DNA from: Sulfurospirillum sp. SCADC
GTDB taxonomy: Bacteria > Campylobacterota > Campylobacteria > Campylobacterales > Sulfurospirillaceae
Assembly (NCBI RefSeq): GCF_000743525.1
Contig: NZ_JQGK01000007.1
Location: 62,001 to 126,000 of the forward strand
Reading direction: 5' to 3'
Length of the DNA stretch: 64,000 nt
Shown: positions 44,695-54,679 of the stretch, piece after piece
Position numbering within the stretch: position 1 is the first letter of the stretch
How the letters are laid out: each line of letters starts with the position of its first letter
The notes under the pieces: generated by a model
The model's input: only the letters and a program-made list of their open reading frames with translations
The model's database searches: none
What the model was told of the DNA's origin: nothing
Program-made: the position numbers and the translations under genes

Positions 44695-47641
44695 ACTTCT
44701 CTTCATAATGGAGTTTTAACCCTTCGCTTCCCATCACAAAACCGCTAATCACGATCTTGCCTTCATGCACCATTTTATGATGCTTCGCGCAGAGCGGAAT
44801 GAGATTGTAACGGTGATTTTGGTGAAAGTGGTCGATGTTGCCATGCTCATCCGCACGCTCTTGCGCCTTGATGTGATGCACCTCTTCAACATACTCATCG
44901 CAGAGGGCACATTTGGCGAGGTAGAGATTTTTATTGTATTTACTGCGTTTTTTCTGCTTTAACAGTTCCACATCGCCTAGCTCTCCTGCGAGGCTGCGAC
45001 GAATATCGTACGCGGTTTTAATGAAGGTTGGGTCCATATGCAACGACTTGGCAAACTCTAAACCGTAGAGTGAGCTTCCACTGCCAATTTCGAGTTTGCG
45101 GTTGTAGAGAAGCTTATCACTCTCTTCATCGTAACACACGCCTAAATGCAGGTAAATCACCTTTTTGAGCTCTGCAATCAGAGGCAGGTTGTTCAGTTGA
45201 TGCAGATGGGTCGCAAAGACGAAAAACGAGCCTAGCGTGTGCATCTTCACCACGCTACTCGCGACAATCGCCAATGCCGATTCAGTCTCCGTTCCATGGC
45301 TGATCTCATCGCCTAAGACGAGTGAAAACTCCGTGGCACGGTTGAAGATATTTTTGAGTTCCAACATCTCCACCGTAAAGGTCGAAAGCCCTTTGTAAAG
45401 GTTGTCGTGGCTGATGATGCGCGTGAAGATTTTATCAAACAGGTGAAACCTCAGACTCGCGCACGGTACAAAAAAGCCCGCTTGCGCCATGATGACGGCG
45501 ATACCAAGGCTTTTCATTAAAGAGGATTTACCACTCGAGTTAATGCCATAGAGCAAAATGCCCTGCACATCATTCTCTTTGCATGCTTCAAGGGTCACAT
45601 GATCGTGGGTGATCTCTGGCGTGCAGTGTCCCAAGAAAAGATCGTTGGGAATGTAGATACCATTCTCCTCGCGCGATTCGATTAAAGGATGGCGCAGTCC
45701 GATGGCTTCGATAAAGCGGTTTTTCTCCTGCATCGGCAAAAGCTCAGGTCTGACGTAGTTGTATAAAATCGCGCATTTGGCATTGCTCAGCGCCACGTCG
45801 AGTGTTCCCACAAATGAGATCAGATGCTCCAAAGTGAGCGCATAATGCGTTTCGATCTTTTCCAACATCTCATCGTAGCGCTGTTTGACCAATGCGATCA
45901 TTTGAAGGTTACTGAGCGTGATCTCTTGGGAAATCTCATCGATCAGTGAGGCAGAAATCTTCACGCTGTTTTTGAGGTGTTTGTAGGTGAAATCTTTGAA
46001 GAAATAGTGCTGTTCCCCAATGGTGATAAAGCTTTGCATGAGTCTGTCTTCAATGAGCGCAAAACGGTTTTTGCTCATCGCGATGTAATGCCCTTCGCTC
46101 TCCAACCATTCGATGCTGAGCGTCGTGCGGTTACTCTCTTCAAAGAGCGTTTCAATATGTTGTGCGATGTGTTCAAGGGCGCTAAAACGCTCTTGCTTGC
46201 TCTGCTCGATCTTGTCAATTTGTGGGAAAATACCTTTGACAAAAAGGTTTTCGCTGATCTGATCTTTGCGAAACTTCGCACAAATATCGAGTACAAAGGT
46301 ATTTTTGAGCATCAACAGCAGCGCTTCACTCTCATCAAAAAGCTTTTTGGGTGTGGGCACTTTTTTAAGCTCCGCCTCTTTGAGAATGCCCAAAATCGCT
46401 TCAAGCGACGTGCCGAGGTAATCGAGCTCCAACGGGTGCAATTTTTTCAGCGCAATCCGTCTTAAAATGCGCTCCAAATCGTAGACTTGCTTGAGCGCGA
46501 TCTCAAATTTTTTAGAGTCGCTGATGAGCTGCGCACTCAGCTCAAAACGCTCATTGAGGGTTTTAAGATCACAAATCGGGTTGAGCAAGCGTTCTTTTAA
46601 GAGTCGCTTTCCAATGGCAGTCGAGGTCTGATCGATCAGGTTTAAAAGCGTCATCTCGGAAGGATTTTTGGAGATGATGTCGAGCTGTTCGAGAGTATTA
46701 TTGCCAATGTAGAGGTAGCGACTGTTACCAAGTAAAATCGGGCGGCTCATCTTCTCGATGATATTGGCATCGTGTTCGATGATAAAATCGCACAAAATCG
46801 CCAATGATTCACTCGCATAGGGGTAGCGCTCGATGTCGAGGTATTCGATAGGCGAGAGCAGGGAGCGAATCGCGTAAATGCGACCGAAAAGTTCATTTTG
46901 ATAGGTCACTTTGAGGCGCTCTTTGTTGAGGCTGTGCGCGACACTGGGCGTGATCTCCAGGTAGTTTTGCACCCACTCTTTATCGATGCTCTCGGTGTTA
47001 AAGGTGAGGACAATTTCACTGGTTTTATAGGTCTGCAAAAGGTTGAAAATCTCGTCCAGTGCATAAGTTTTATCTTCTCTGGTTCCATGCACTTCGTTGA
47101 TGATGGTTTTGCCCGTTGTGACATCAATGGCGCTGTAGCCGATGGAATAGATCTGATGATTGCAGTCTACGAGCAGTGAAACCAAGTAGTTTTCACTAGG
47201 CTCGATCAGATAATCAAAGTTTGTACCTGGGCTGATGATATTGGAGATGTAGCGTTTGACGTGGGGCGGCTCGCCTTTTTGGCGAACCAAAACGATTGTG
47301 TATTTTTTCGCTTGCACCAGACGGCTCAAATAACGATCGAGTGAAACGGAAGGAATGCCTGCAAGCAGAGGATTTTGCACGGAGTTTTCTAAAATGGATT
47401 TATTTTTGCGCGTGAGTTGGATGTTTAAAAGCTCACTGACCTCTTTGGCTTTGCCGATTTGATGCGTTTCGTTGTTGACTTCATAGGTTTCAAAAAAAGA
47501 GCCGATTTCCATAAATACAATCGTATTTTTGCCATATTTTGATTCAAAAAAGAGCTGAAGATCGAAGTAAATTTCAGTCAGAAGTCTCTCTTTGGAGCAG
47601 AGCATTTGCGCAATATTTTCAAGCATTCTTTTTCTATCCAT
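44693..47641 (-). CDS. MutS7-type mismatch repair protein with C-terminal HNH nuclease
   Basis: A 982-aa protein: mismatch-recognition domain I with the Phe-x-Glu motif (GSFFETY, Phe49 and Glu51), connector, lever and clamp domains, an ABC ATPase with Walker A GINSSGKS (699-706) and signature region, then an added C-terminal HNH domain. The HNH zinc/catalytic residues are Cys911, Cys914, His922-His923, Asn946, Cys951 and His954-His955. This architecture defines the MutS7 subfamily, known from octocoral mitochondria, giant viruses and Campylobacterota. The fusion could let one protein both detect and cut DNA, without MutL/MutH. Confidence 0.93.
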   Translation of the reverse strand: MDRKRMLENIAQMLCSKERLLTEIYFDLQLFFESKYGKNTIVFMEIGSFFETYEVNNETHQIGKAKEVSELLNIQLTRKNKSILENSVQNPLLAGIPSVSLDRYLSRLVQAKKYTIVLVRQKGEPPHVKRYISNIISPGTNFDYLIEPSENYLVSLLVDCNHQIYSIGYSAIDVTTGKTIINEVHGTREDKTYALDEIFNLLQTYKTSEIVLTFNTESIDKEWVQNYLEITPSVAHSLNKERLKVTYQNELFGRIYAIRSLLSPIEYLDIERYPYASESLAILCDFIIEHDANIIEKMSRPILLGNSRYLYIGNNTLEQLDIISKNPSEMTLLNLIDQTSTAIGKRLLKERLLNPICDLKTLNERFELSAQLISDSKKFEIALKQVYDLERILRRIALKKLHPLELDYLGTSLEAILGILKEAELKKVPTPKKLFDESEALLLMLKNTFVLDICAKFRKDQISENLFVKGIFPQIDKIEQSKQERFSALEHIAQHIETLFEESNRTTLSIEWLESEGHYIAMSKNRFALIEDRLMQSFITIGEQHYFFKDFTYKHLKNSVKISASLIDEISQEITLSNLQMIALVKQRYDEMLEKIETHYALTLEHLISFVGTLDVALSNAKCAILYNYVRPELLPMQEKNRFIEAIGLRHPLIESREENGIYIPNDLFLGHCTPEITHDHVTLEACKENDVQGILLYGINSSGKSSLMKSLGIAVIMAQAGFFVPCASLRFHLFDKIFTRIISHDNLYKGLSTFTVEMLELKNIFNRATEFSLVLGDEISHGTETESALAIVASSVVKMHTLGSFFVFATHLHQLNNLPLIAELKKVIYLHLGVCYDEESDKLLYNRKLEIGSGSSLYGLEFAKSLHMDPTFIKTAYDIRRSLAGELGDVELLKQKKRSKYNKNLYLAKCALCDEYVEEVHHIKAQERADEHGNIDHFHQNHRYNLIPLCAKHHKMVHEGKIVISGFVMGSEGLKLHYEEK

Positions 47642-47742
47642 CTCGTTAAAGTGGCTAGATTATAGCGCACGAAAGCATAAAGTTTGGTTTGCCAAAAGCC
47701 ATTTTAAGGTACAATAAAAGCACTTATTGTAAAAGGATAACC

Positions 47743-48156
47743 ATGGAGATTGAAATTTCAACCCCCGCCCTTTTGTTCCCTGCTGTTTCACTTTTGCTAC
47801 TGGCATATACCAACCGTTTTTTGGCGGTTGCGCAACTGATTCGCATGTTGCATCGTCAATCAAACGAGCGCGAAAATTGCGAAGAGTACAAACAGATCGG
47901 CAATCTTAAGCACCGTTTGGAACTCACCAAATGGATGCAGTTTTTTGGCGTACTTTCCATTTTGCTCTGTACCTTCTCGATGTTTGATCTTTTCTTGGGC
48001 ATTTTAGAGTTAGGGAAAAAAATCTTTGGCTTAAGCCTCATTTCAATGTGTATTTCACTTTTTATCTCCCTTTGGGAAGTGATGATCTCTACACGTGCTT
48101 TAAATATGGAACTCAGCGATATGCACGATCGCTGTAAAATAATCGAGGATAAATGA
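47743..48156 (+). CDS. DUF2721 membrane protein
   Basis: A 137-aa protein with an N-terminal hydrophobic segment (about 6-30), then two helices (about 66-85 and 93-112), with a charged cytoplasmic linker between. Matches DUF2721 layout (ALLFPAVSLLLLAYTNRFLAV start). Function unknown. The ATG at 47743 follows AAAAGGA. It overlaps the next gene by ATGA. Confidence 0.8.
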   Translation: MEIEISTPALLFPAVSLLLLAYTNRFLAVAQLIRMLHRQSNERENCEEYKQIGNLKHRLELTKWMQFFGVLSILLCTFSMFDLFLGILELGKKIFGLSLISMCISLFISLWEVMISTRALNMELSDMHDRCKIIEDK

Positions 48157-48992
48157 ATCAATACCTGCTTGTAGGCGAAAAAAATCGTCTGAAAATCAAC
48201 CGTTACACCGACAATGGCGTTTACCTGATCTGTGAGGATCAAGATGAAGTTCTCATGCCCAACCAATACGTCACCTACGCGATGAAAGAGGGCGATGAGA
48301 TCGATGTGTTTGTCTATTTTGACTCGGAAGATCGCATCGTGGCGAGTACGACTTTCCCCAAAGCGATGCTCGATCAATTTGGCTGTTTTGAAGTGGTCGA
48401 TGTCACCCCCTTTGGCGCTTTTCTAGACTGGGGCTTGCCCAAAGATTTATTGGTTCCTAAAGCGCTTCAGAAATTTCCGTTTTATGTCGGCATGAAGGTG
48501 ATCGTACAGGTCAGTTTGGACGATGAGACGGGGCGCATCATAGGGACACAAAAGTACAACGACTTCTTAAAAAAAGATCTCAAAGCGCTCAAACTCAAAC
48601 AAGAGGTCAACGTTCTGGTGCGCGAGCGAACCCCACTTGGCTTCAAAGTGATCGTTAACAACCTTTACGATGGGCTCATCTTTCACAATGAAATTTTTGA
48701 AAATGTTGAGATCGGTGATGAAAAAGTGGGTTACATTAAAACCCTTCGCAAAGATGGAAAATTAGACATTGTGCTTCGTCCCATCGGCGATAAAAGCGAT
48801 GAAGCGGCTGCCGCTAAAATCGTGGAGATTTTAAGTCTCACGGGTGGGGCGTGCGAGATGAATTACAAAAGTACGCCTGAGCTGATTTCGGATCGTTTTG
48901 GGCTGAGTCGTAAGGCGTATAAACGCGCCCTCACCAAACTGATCGAGGCAAAAAAACTGGAAGTGAACGATGAAGGCATGAAGCTTTTATGA
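48153..48992 (+). CDS. cvfB: S1-domain RNA-binding protein, CvfB-like
   Basis: A 279-aa protein with successive S1-like domains (signature VTPFGAFLDWGLPKDLLVP at about 86-104; a second around 150-200) and a C-terminal winged-helix domain (about 215-279). Same order as CvfB/YitL RNA-binding regulators. Overlaps its neighbours on both sides by 4 bases. Confidence 0.85.
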   Translation: MNQYLLVGEKNRLKINRYTDNGVYLICEDQDEVLMPNQYVTYAMKEGDEIDVFVYFDSEDRIVASTTFPKAMLDQFGCFEVVDVTPFGAFLDWGLPKDLLVPKALQKFPFYVGMKVIVQVSLDDETGRIIGTQKYNDFLKKDLKALKLKQEVNVLVRERTPLGFKVIVNNLYDGLIFHNEIFENVEIGDEKVGYIKTLRKDGKLDIVLRPIGDKSDEAAAAKIVEILSLTGGACEMNYKSTPELISDRFGLSRKAYKRALTKLIEAKKLEVNDEGMKLL

Positions 48993-50206
48993 GTCGTGTT
49001 GCCATCATTGGAGCAGGAGCGTCGGGACTGGTGTGTGCCATCGAAGCCTCGCGCAAAGGACATAGCGTCACGCTGTTTGAGAAAAACAGCAAAGTAGGGC
49101 GCAAAATTCTTGCCACGGGCAATGGTAAGTGCAATATCTCCAATGAAAAGATCAGCCTCGAGCGCTACCATGGCGAATCGCCCAGCTTTGCCAAAGAGGC
49201 GTTGCGTCGTTTTGACACCCTTACATGTAAAACGTTTTTTCGCACGTTAGGACTGGAAATGCGCGAAGGCGAGGAGGGCAGACTCTACCCGATGAGCCAT
49301 CAAGCTTCAAGTGTGGTCGATATGCTGTTGCATGAAGTGCGATCTTTGCATGTAAACATTTTACTTGAATCTGAAGTCGCAAAAATAGAGAAAAAAGGTG
49401 TGGAATTTATTTTACATGTAAACGATAAAACGCATGTTTTTGATGCCTGCGTGATTGCCACAGGAAGCGTCGCAATGCCCACTTTGGGAAGTTCTGGCAG
49501 TGGGTATGGTTTTGCCAAAACCTTGGGACATAGCGTCATTGAGCCGTATCCTTCGCTGGTGCAGTTTGTCTGCGATGAACCGCATCTGAGAGAGGTGAGC
49601 GGTGTGAAGATGGACGCGAATGTCGAGCTTTACATCGACAACCAAAAATGCCAAAGCGTGCAGGGCGATCTGCTTTTTACCGCGTATGGACTTTCAGGCT
49701 CGGCGATTTTAGATCTAAGTCGCAAAGCGTCTCATGCGTTGGTGCATCATGAATCCGTGCATGTCGTGCTCGATCTTCTTCCCACGCTTTCGCGCGAAGC
49801 ACTGACGTCGCTGCTTCAAAAAAGAGTGAGTGTTGCCAAAGAGAAGTCACTCTCGTTGTGGCTTGAGGGGATGATTCCTAAAAAGCTAGCCCATTTCATT
49901 ATCGAAAACACAAAAATAGCGCACATCAAAGAGGCGTCAACACTGGGTGCAAAAGAGATCAAAAAGATCGTCTTTGCTTTGAAGGCACTGCGTTTACATG
50001 TAAAGGCGACCAAGGGATTTGAAAGTGCCGAAGTGTGCGCTGGTGGCGTGGATGTGCGCGAACTAGATGCCAAAAATCTGATGTCAAAAAAGATGCCAAA
50101 TCTCTATTTCTGTGGCGAAGTGTTGGACATTGATGGCGATTGCGGAGGGTTTAACTTGCATTTTGCGTGGGCTTCGGGGTATCTCGTTGGGCAGTCTGTA
50201 ACCTAA
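48989..50206 (+). CDS. HI0933/YhiN-family flavoprotein
   Basis: A 405-aa FAD protein with the N-terminal dinucleotide fold (VAIIGAGASGLVCAIEASRKG), followed by KVGRKILATGNGKCNISN, diagnostic of the HI0933/YhiN family, and a C-terminal FAD contact (LYFCGEVLDIDGDCGGFN). Biochemical role not established. It contains three exact cores and one near-copy of the TTTACATGTAAA palindrome (49220, 49345, 49411, 49993). Confidence 0.9.
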   Translation: MSRVAIIGAGASGLVCAIEASRKGHSVTLFEKNSKVGRKILATGNGKCNISNEKISLERYHGESPSFAKEALRRFDTLTCKTFFRTLGLEMREGEEGRLYPMSHQASSVVDMLLHEVRSLHVNILLESEVAKIEKKGVEFILHVNDKTHVFDACVIATGSVAMPTLGSSGSGYGFAKTLGHSVIEPYPSLVQFVCDEPHLREVSGVKMDANVELYIDNQKCQSVQGDLLFTAYGLSGSAILDLSRKASHALVHHESVHVVLDLLPTLSREALTSLLQKRVSVAKEKSLSLWLEGMIPKKLAHFIIENTKIAHIKEASTLGAKEIKKIVFALKALRLHVKATKGFESAEVCAGGVDVRELDAKNLMSKKMPNLYFCGEVLDIDGDCGGFNLHFAWASGYLVGQSVT

Positions 50207-50361
50207 ACGGAGCGTTTTTTGCAATGACTGAGCACAGCGCTATTTTTATAATACGTACCCAATACGTTTGACTATAGCTTCGTATTTTCTTGGTGAATTA
50301 AGGTAGAGACAAGTACAATAATAGCCTTAAAATCATAGTTTTGTTGGAATAAATCTGACAC

Positions 50362-52000
50362 ATGATGTTCAAAAAAGGTAGGGTGTTGAGACTCAAATAC
50401 GGCTGGTTTAACGAGATTAAAAATAGCATTATTGTGAGGGTGATTTTTATGTGTTATGATCATCATAGGGGGATTAACACGGTATTACCTCTTCGCTTAT
50501 ACCATCCATACGAATCTTTTCAAGGTCGTTTCGATTCATCAAGAAGCACTTGCCAACGAGGCAGCTAAAGAGATCACGCATGATTTAGATGTTCGCAAAA
50601 CATTGCTTGCACAGATTGCGTCTCGGATGCCTTTAGAATTGCTTGAAAATCCACATCAACTTAAAATGTGGCTTGAGGAACGCCATGTTTTCAATCCCTT
50701 TTCTCCGGCGCTCTGTTGGTGCTCAATGAAGAGGGAAGTTTGATCGCAGGGACGGGGGCTGAAAGAGTAGAGGGTGAAAAAGCGTATGCGAGTGATGATG
50801 TTTTTAAACGTGCGTTTAATCAAGAGTTTGTGATTGGAACGCTGATGTTCTCTCAACATTCAAACGAGCCTGTTCTTCCTATGGCGATGCCGATCAAAGA
50901 TGATTTTGGGCATGTTCGAGCCATCGTGGTGGGCTTGACGTATTATGATGCCACGTTTTTCAATCGCGGCCTTAATGGTCGCATTGGTAAGACAGGCGGC
51001 TTTTTACTGATTGATGCGAAGCAGCAGATTTTTATAGCAGCGACGAACAAAGAGCTGATACTCAAACCCACACCGCCAAAAGGGAAAAATCTCTTGCATG
51101 ATAGGGCAATAGAAGGTTTTAGGGGCAGTGATATTACGATCAACACCAATGGCGTCGAAGAGTTATCTGCGATTGCTTCCATTCCCAACACCGACTGGTT
51201 TGTTGCTTCTCATATTCAGACCAAAGAGGCTTTTGTGATGGAAGAGATATTAAAACGACCCTGATACGAGCACATATCATGAGTCTCGTCATCGTTCCAG
51301 CCATACTTTTTTTGTTCTTGTTTTTCTTTTTTAAACCTCTTCGAACGTCGGCTTTGTTGGCCAATAAAATGTCGCTTGGCGAAGTCCCTCTCAAACCATT
51401 GCCGATCACAAGGATGGATGAGGTGGGTATTTGACGGTTGCGTTCAACCGCTTGATGGCAATGCTTTTAGCGAGTCAAAAAGAGCTCAAAGAGATCGCCC
51501 ACTATGACTACTATCTGACCAAGCTACCTAACCGCTTTTTGATGGTCGATAGACTGGAGCAAGCTCTGGCACGGTGCGCACGCAATCATACGAGGCTGGC
51601 ACTGCTTTTTATGGACTTGGATGGATTTAAGGCGATCAATGACTCTTTGGGTCATAGCGCAGGAGATCACGCATTGATTGAGGTGGCGAAGCGGTTTTCA
51701 GCGTTGATACGCGAGAGTGATACGTTAGCCCGCGTTGGCGGTGATGAATTTGTGATTGTGCTCAGCGACCTTGAGAGTGATGTCGCATCTGCACGCAATA
51801 CGGCAACGCTTGTTGCAACGAAGTGTATGGAAGCTTTAAAAGAGCCTTTTTTCTTTCAAGGCAGTGCCAAAATGTTGGGTGTCTCCATCGGTATGGCGAT
51901 GGGCGACAAAGAGAGCAGGGTGGATGACTTGATGGTTGAGGCGGATACCAAGATGTATCAAGCTAAACATGGAGTTCATCTCAGCGCCCATGAAGCGTAA
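50362..52000 (+). pseudogene. Frameshifted dCache-GGDEF diguanylate cyclase
   Basis: Reading across frames gives one continuous sensor protein: N-terminal transmembrane helix, dCache-like periplasmic domain, second helix (LVIVPAILFLFLFFFFKPLR), then HAMP-like linker and an intact GGDEF domain (HYDYYLTKLPNRF, RVGGDEFVIVLSD). The reading frame changes about four times: near 50450, 50720, 51258 and 51430. There are no in-frame stops within the segments. The GGDEF residues are intact, but the protein cannot be made as one chain. Either a recently decayed gene or assembly errors. Confidence 0.8.
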
Positions 52001-52049
52001 TGGTATCGTTTCTGTTTACATGTAAACTTTTGCAGCGATCAAAGAAAAA

Positions 52050-52565
52050 TTACCCTTTATGTTTTGGTTGCTGGAAAATCATGTAAATGATAAAGGCAAA
52101 AAAGGCGACCGTAATAGAGGTAAATAGCAGTGAAAATGTTTTAACCACAACGTAAGCGACGATCAAAATGGAAAGCAAGGTTGGCACTTCATTGTACGCG
52201 CGGAAGAATTTGCCGCTTTGGGTGCATTCATCGTTTTCCAACTGTACACGGTAGTATTCCAATGAAAAAGAGTATGCGGTTAAAAGCGCAACTACCGTTA
52301 ATTTAGCGTAAAGCCATTCGCCTGATTCAAATAAAATAGGGTTGATGATCAGCATCGCTGCACCGCTTAAAAGCGTTGCCCAAAAGGCAGGCAGACCGAT
52401 GTATTTGTAGATTTTGTACTCTTGAATCTTCACCACTTCGACAAATTCGCTTTTGTGTGCGTTTTCAACATGGTAGACAAAAAGACGTGGCAGGTAAAAA
52501 AGCATCGCCATCCACGACATAAACGACATAACGTGAAATGTTAAAATCCAACTGTAGTACTCCAT
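52050..52565 (-). CDS. hemJ: Protoporphyrinogen IX oxidase HemJ
   Basis: A 171-aa, four-to-five-helix membrane protein with the HemJ signature MSWMAMLFYLPRLFVYH, including the essential His near residue 11 (LTFHVMSF) and the downstream Arg/His. It oxidises protoporphyrinogen in heme synthesis in organisms lacking HemG/HemY. AGGAGT precedes the ATG. Confidence 0.9.
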   Translation of the reverse strand: MEYYSWILTFHVMSFMSWMAMLFYLPRLFVYHVENAHKSEFVEVVKIQEYKIYKYIGLPAFWATLLSGAAMLIINPILFESGEWLYAKLTVVALLTAYSFSLEYYRVQLENDECTQSGKFFRAYNEVPTLLSILIVAYVVVKTFSLLFTSITVAFFAFIIYMIFQQPKHKG

Positions 52566-52627
52566 CGCTCACTCCTGCAAAATAATAGTGCCATTATAGC
52601 AAGTGCGCGTGGGTTTTTATGGGATTT

Positions 52628-52930
52628 TTAACAACACTCCATTTCAGCTTTTTCCATCAGTTCGATTCCTTTTTTAAAATCATACGTTTCAAAAAGAGCC
52701 GAAAGATAAAAAACATGAGAGCAGATGTGGTACAAAATGTCCTTAGAATAGTGCTTCGCAAAAACCGCTTTATAATCTTTAGGAATCAATGTCTCAAAAC
52801 GAATCCACAAACCATCTTTAGCTTCAGGATACAGATCAAAGAGTTCATACATGGCATCAAGCACTTGGGTTGCATTTTCATAGCAGTCAATGTTATGAAA
52901 ACTCACATATCGATCACGAATTTCGTCCAT
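52628..52930 (-). CDS. cowN: CowN, nitrogenase-protecting protein
   Basis: A 100-aa soluble protein with the CowN features DRYVSFHNIDC at the N terminus and CSHVFYLSALFETYDF plus a terminal ECC. CowN sustains N2 fixation when carbon monoxide is present by protecting nitrogenase. Its presence implies that nif genes exist elsewhere. The ATG at 52930 has AAGG nine bases upstream and a sigma-54-type promoter just before it. Confidence 0.87.
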   Translation of the reverse strand: MDEIRDRYVSFHNIDCYENATQVLDAMYELFDLYPEAKDGLWIRFETLIPKDYKAVFAKHYSKDILYHICSHVFYLSALFETYDFKKGIELMEKAEMECC

Positions 52931-52956
52931 GTTTGGATGCCTTTTTACGTGACATA

Positions 52957-52972
52957 TGCACGTTGTGTTCCA
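52957..52972 (-). promoter_or_regulatory. Sigma-54-type promoter of cowN
   Basis: On the minus strand the sequence TGGAACACAACGTGCA matches the -24/-12 consensus (TGGCAC-N5-TTGCA) at 10 of the 11 or so informative positions apart from two substitutions, keeping the invariant GG and GC with the required spacing. The predicted start near 52946 gives a leader of about 16 nt that still includes the ribosome-binding site. This fits NifA/RpoN control of a nitrogen-fixation accessory gene. No NifA upstream site was found by eye. Confidence 0.6.
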
Positions 52973-53149
52973 TAAGCTTATGTAGTGTTTGAAGATTTGT
53001 TTTTTAAACTGTTTTTAAGTGTGGTGGTTCGTTGAAATCTTTACATGTAAACAAGAAAAGGTAGAGTTAAAGAAGTTAAAAGCTTTGCTTTGAGCCATTT
53101 TTCCCTTTTGAAAAAGAGAGTGATGCTTTGGAGTAAACGACGTCAATCG

Positions 53150-53359
53150 TCATAAAGTATAGCTTCGTTTAGATTCTATCACGAGTGCTTTTGTCTCTTC
53201 ATCTTGAAGTAAAGCTTTGATCTCTTGTTCTTCTTCTTGTGACATATAACCAACTTCAAAAGGGTCAATGAGTTGTACTTTTTCTTTGGGTAAGAGCGAT
53301 AAAAAAGCTTTGATTTGCTCAAAAACACCATCGTCGGCTTTTAACAGTAAAGTTTGCAT
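53150..53359 (-). CDS. Small acidic protein, antitoxin-like, unknown
   Basis: A 69-aa protein (starting MQTLLLKADDGVFEQIKAFL, ending KALVIESKRSYTL) with AAAGGAG before its ATG. Its size and charge recall solitary antitoxin-like proteins, but no toxin gene is adjacent and no DNA-binding motif is clear. Lies alone between cowN and an intergenic stretch. Confidence 0.6.
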   Translation of the reverse strand: MQTLLLKADDGVFEQIKAFLSLLPKEKVQLIDPFEVGYMSQEEEQEIKALLQDEETKALVIESKRSYTL

Positions 53360-53657
53360 CTTCTGCTCCTTTAATTTTAAATATTGTAGCGAAAAAGAGC
53401 TATGAAGATGAAAAATTCAAAAGAGATGACACTTCGTCTCCATCAACCCAAAAGAGGAGAAAACAAAAGATGAGATCACAGGACGTTTTGGATGATGCCA
53501 TCTTTTACATGTAAAGGAAAAGAGAGAATCCGCACGTAAGGAAGTTTTAGCTCCGACCTTTATTCACTTAAAGTGTATTTTGAAATATAAGTCAAAATAG
53601 AGTAAATTATAACGTTCTAAATAAGTTATGCAAGCAAAATAAACGAGGGGAAGAAAA
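53360..53657. other. Intergenic stretch, no supported gene
   Basis: About 298 bp. It holds the minus-strand ribosome-binding site of the 69-aa gene, one perfect TTTACATGTAAA (53504-53515), and very short open frames (23 and 13 codons) that I do not support as genes. AT-rich promoter-like sequence precedes the next gene, and GAGGGG lies before its ATG. Confidence 0.6.
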
Positions 53658-54674
53658 ATGACCTTTAATGGATTTGTTCGGAGTGTTAACAGAGTTTCTA
53701 AAGCAATGGAAAGAGATGCAAAGAAAAGACAGCGTGAATTAGCGCAAAGGAAAAAAGAATATTCAAAAATGCAGGAATTGGAACAAGCCTTGTATGCAGT
53801 TGAAGAGTATGAAAATGATATTGAGATATTACAGTCACTTCATAAAGAATGTAGTGAACGCATTGATTGGAAAGATATTGCTTTAACAAAAGAGCCAGAG
53901 AAACCAGTTAACGTTAGGACACATGAAAAAGAAGCAACACTTAAATTAGAAAAATATTATCCAAGTTTAATTGATAAGCTTTTTAGAAGAGAAGAAACAC
54001 AACAACAAAAGTTAAAGATAAAAATAGAACAAGCTATTGTAAAAGATGAAGAAGAATATAGAATAAAATTTAATCAATGGGAAAAAGAGTTAATTGATTG
54101 GGAAAATAACACAGAAATAGCCAATGCCTTATTAAAAGATGACAAAGACACAAAAATGAAAGTTATTGAAGAAATGAACTCTTTTTCAGAGATTTCTAGT
54201 ATTGGATCAGAAATATCTATATCCATTAATGATAAAAATATTGTAGAAGCAAAAATTTACGTTCATGGAAATTCTATTATTCCAAATGAAGTAAAAAGTT
54301 TACTCAAAAGTGGAAAATTATCGGTTAAAGAAATGCCTAAAAGTCAATTTTATACACTATATCAAGATTATGTTTGTAGTGCGATATTAAGAATAGCTAA
54401 TGAATTATTCGCAATTATTCCTGACAATGTCGTTATTGTCACTGCTATTGATAACTTGTTAAATGATAAAACAGGACATTTAGAAAAACTACCTATCGTA
54501 TCTGCTTGCATTTCAAGAAATACATTGGCATCTTTAAATATGGATAAGATTGATCCATCAAATTCAATGAGTAATTTCATACATAATATGTCATTTAAAA
54601 AGACTAGTGGGTTTTCTGAAGTAGCTTTTTTAGATATAAATCAAATTGAAGATAAAGGTGACAAACGTCTTTAA
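53658..54674 (+). CDS. Coiled-coil protein of unknown function, AT-rich
   Basis: A 338-aa soluble protein. The N-terminal 160 residues are strongly charged and helical (RVSKAMERDAKKRQRELAQRK, then coiled coil); the C-terminal part (about 185-338) is a mixed domain with IYVHGNSIIPNEVK and DYVCSAILRIANELFAIIP. No signal peptide or transmembrane helix. Base composition is clearly more AT-rich than neighbours and it contains no TTTACATGTAAA, both consistent with recent acquisition. No known family recognised. Confidence 0.72.
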   Translation: MTFNGFVRSVNRVSKAMERDAKKRQRELAQRKKEYSKMQELEQALYAVEEYENDIEILQSLHKECSERIDWKDIALTKEPEKPVNVRTHEKEATLKLEKYYPSLIDKLFRREETQQQKLKIKIEQAIVKDEEEYRIKFNQWEKELIDWENNTEIANALLKDDKDTKMKVIEEMNSFSEISSIGSEISISINDKNIVEAKIYVHGNSIIPNEVKSLLKSGKLSVKEMPKSQFYTLYQDYVCSAILRIANELFAIIPDNVVIVTAIDNLLNDKTGHLEKLPIVSACISRNTLASLNMDKIDPSNSMSNFIHNMSFKKTSGFSEVAFLDINQIEDKGDKRL

Positions 54675-54679
54675 ATAGT

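Noticed and set aside
53420-53520. Tiny plus-strand frames of 23 and 13 codons
   Set aside because: One has a passable ribosome-binding site but ends in the TTTACATGTAAA palindrome; too short and without support.
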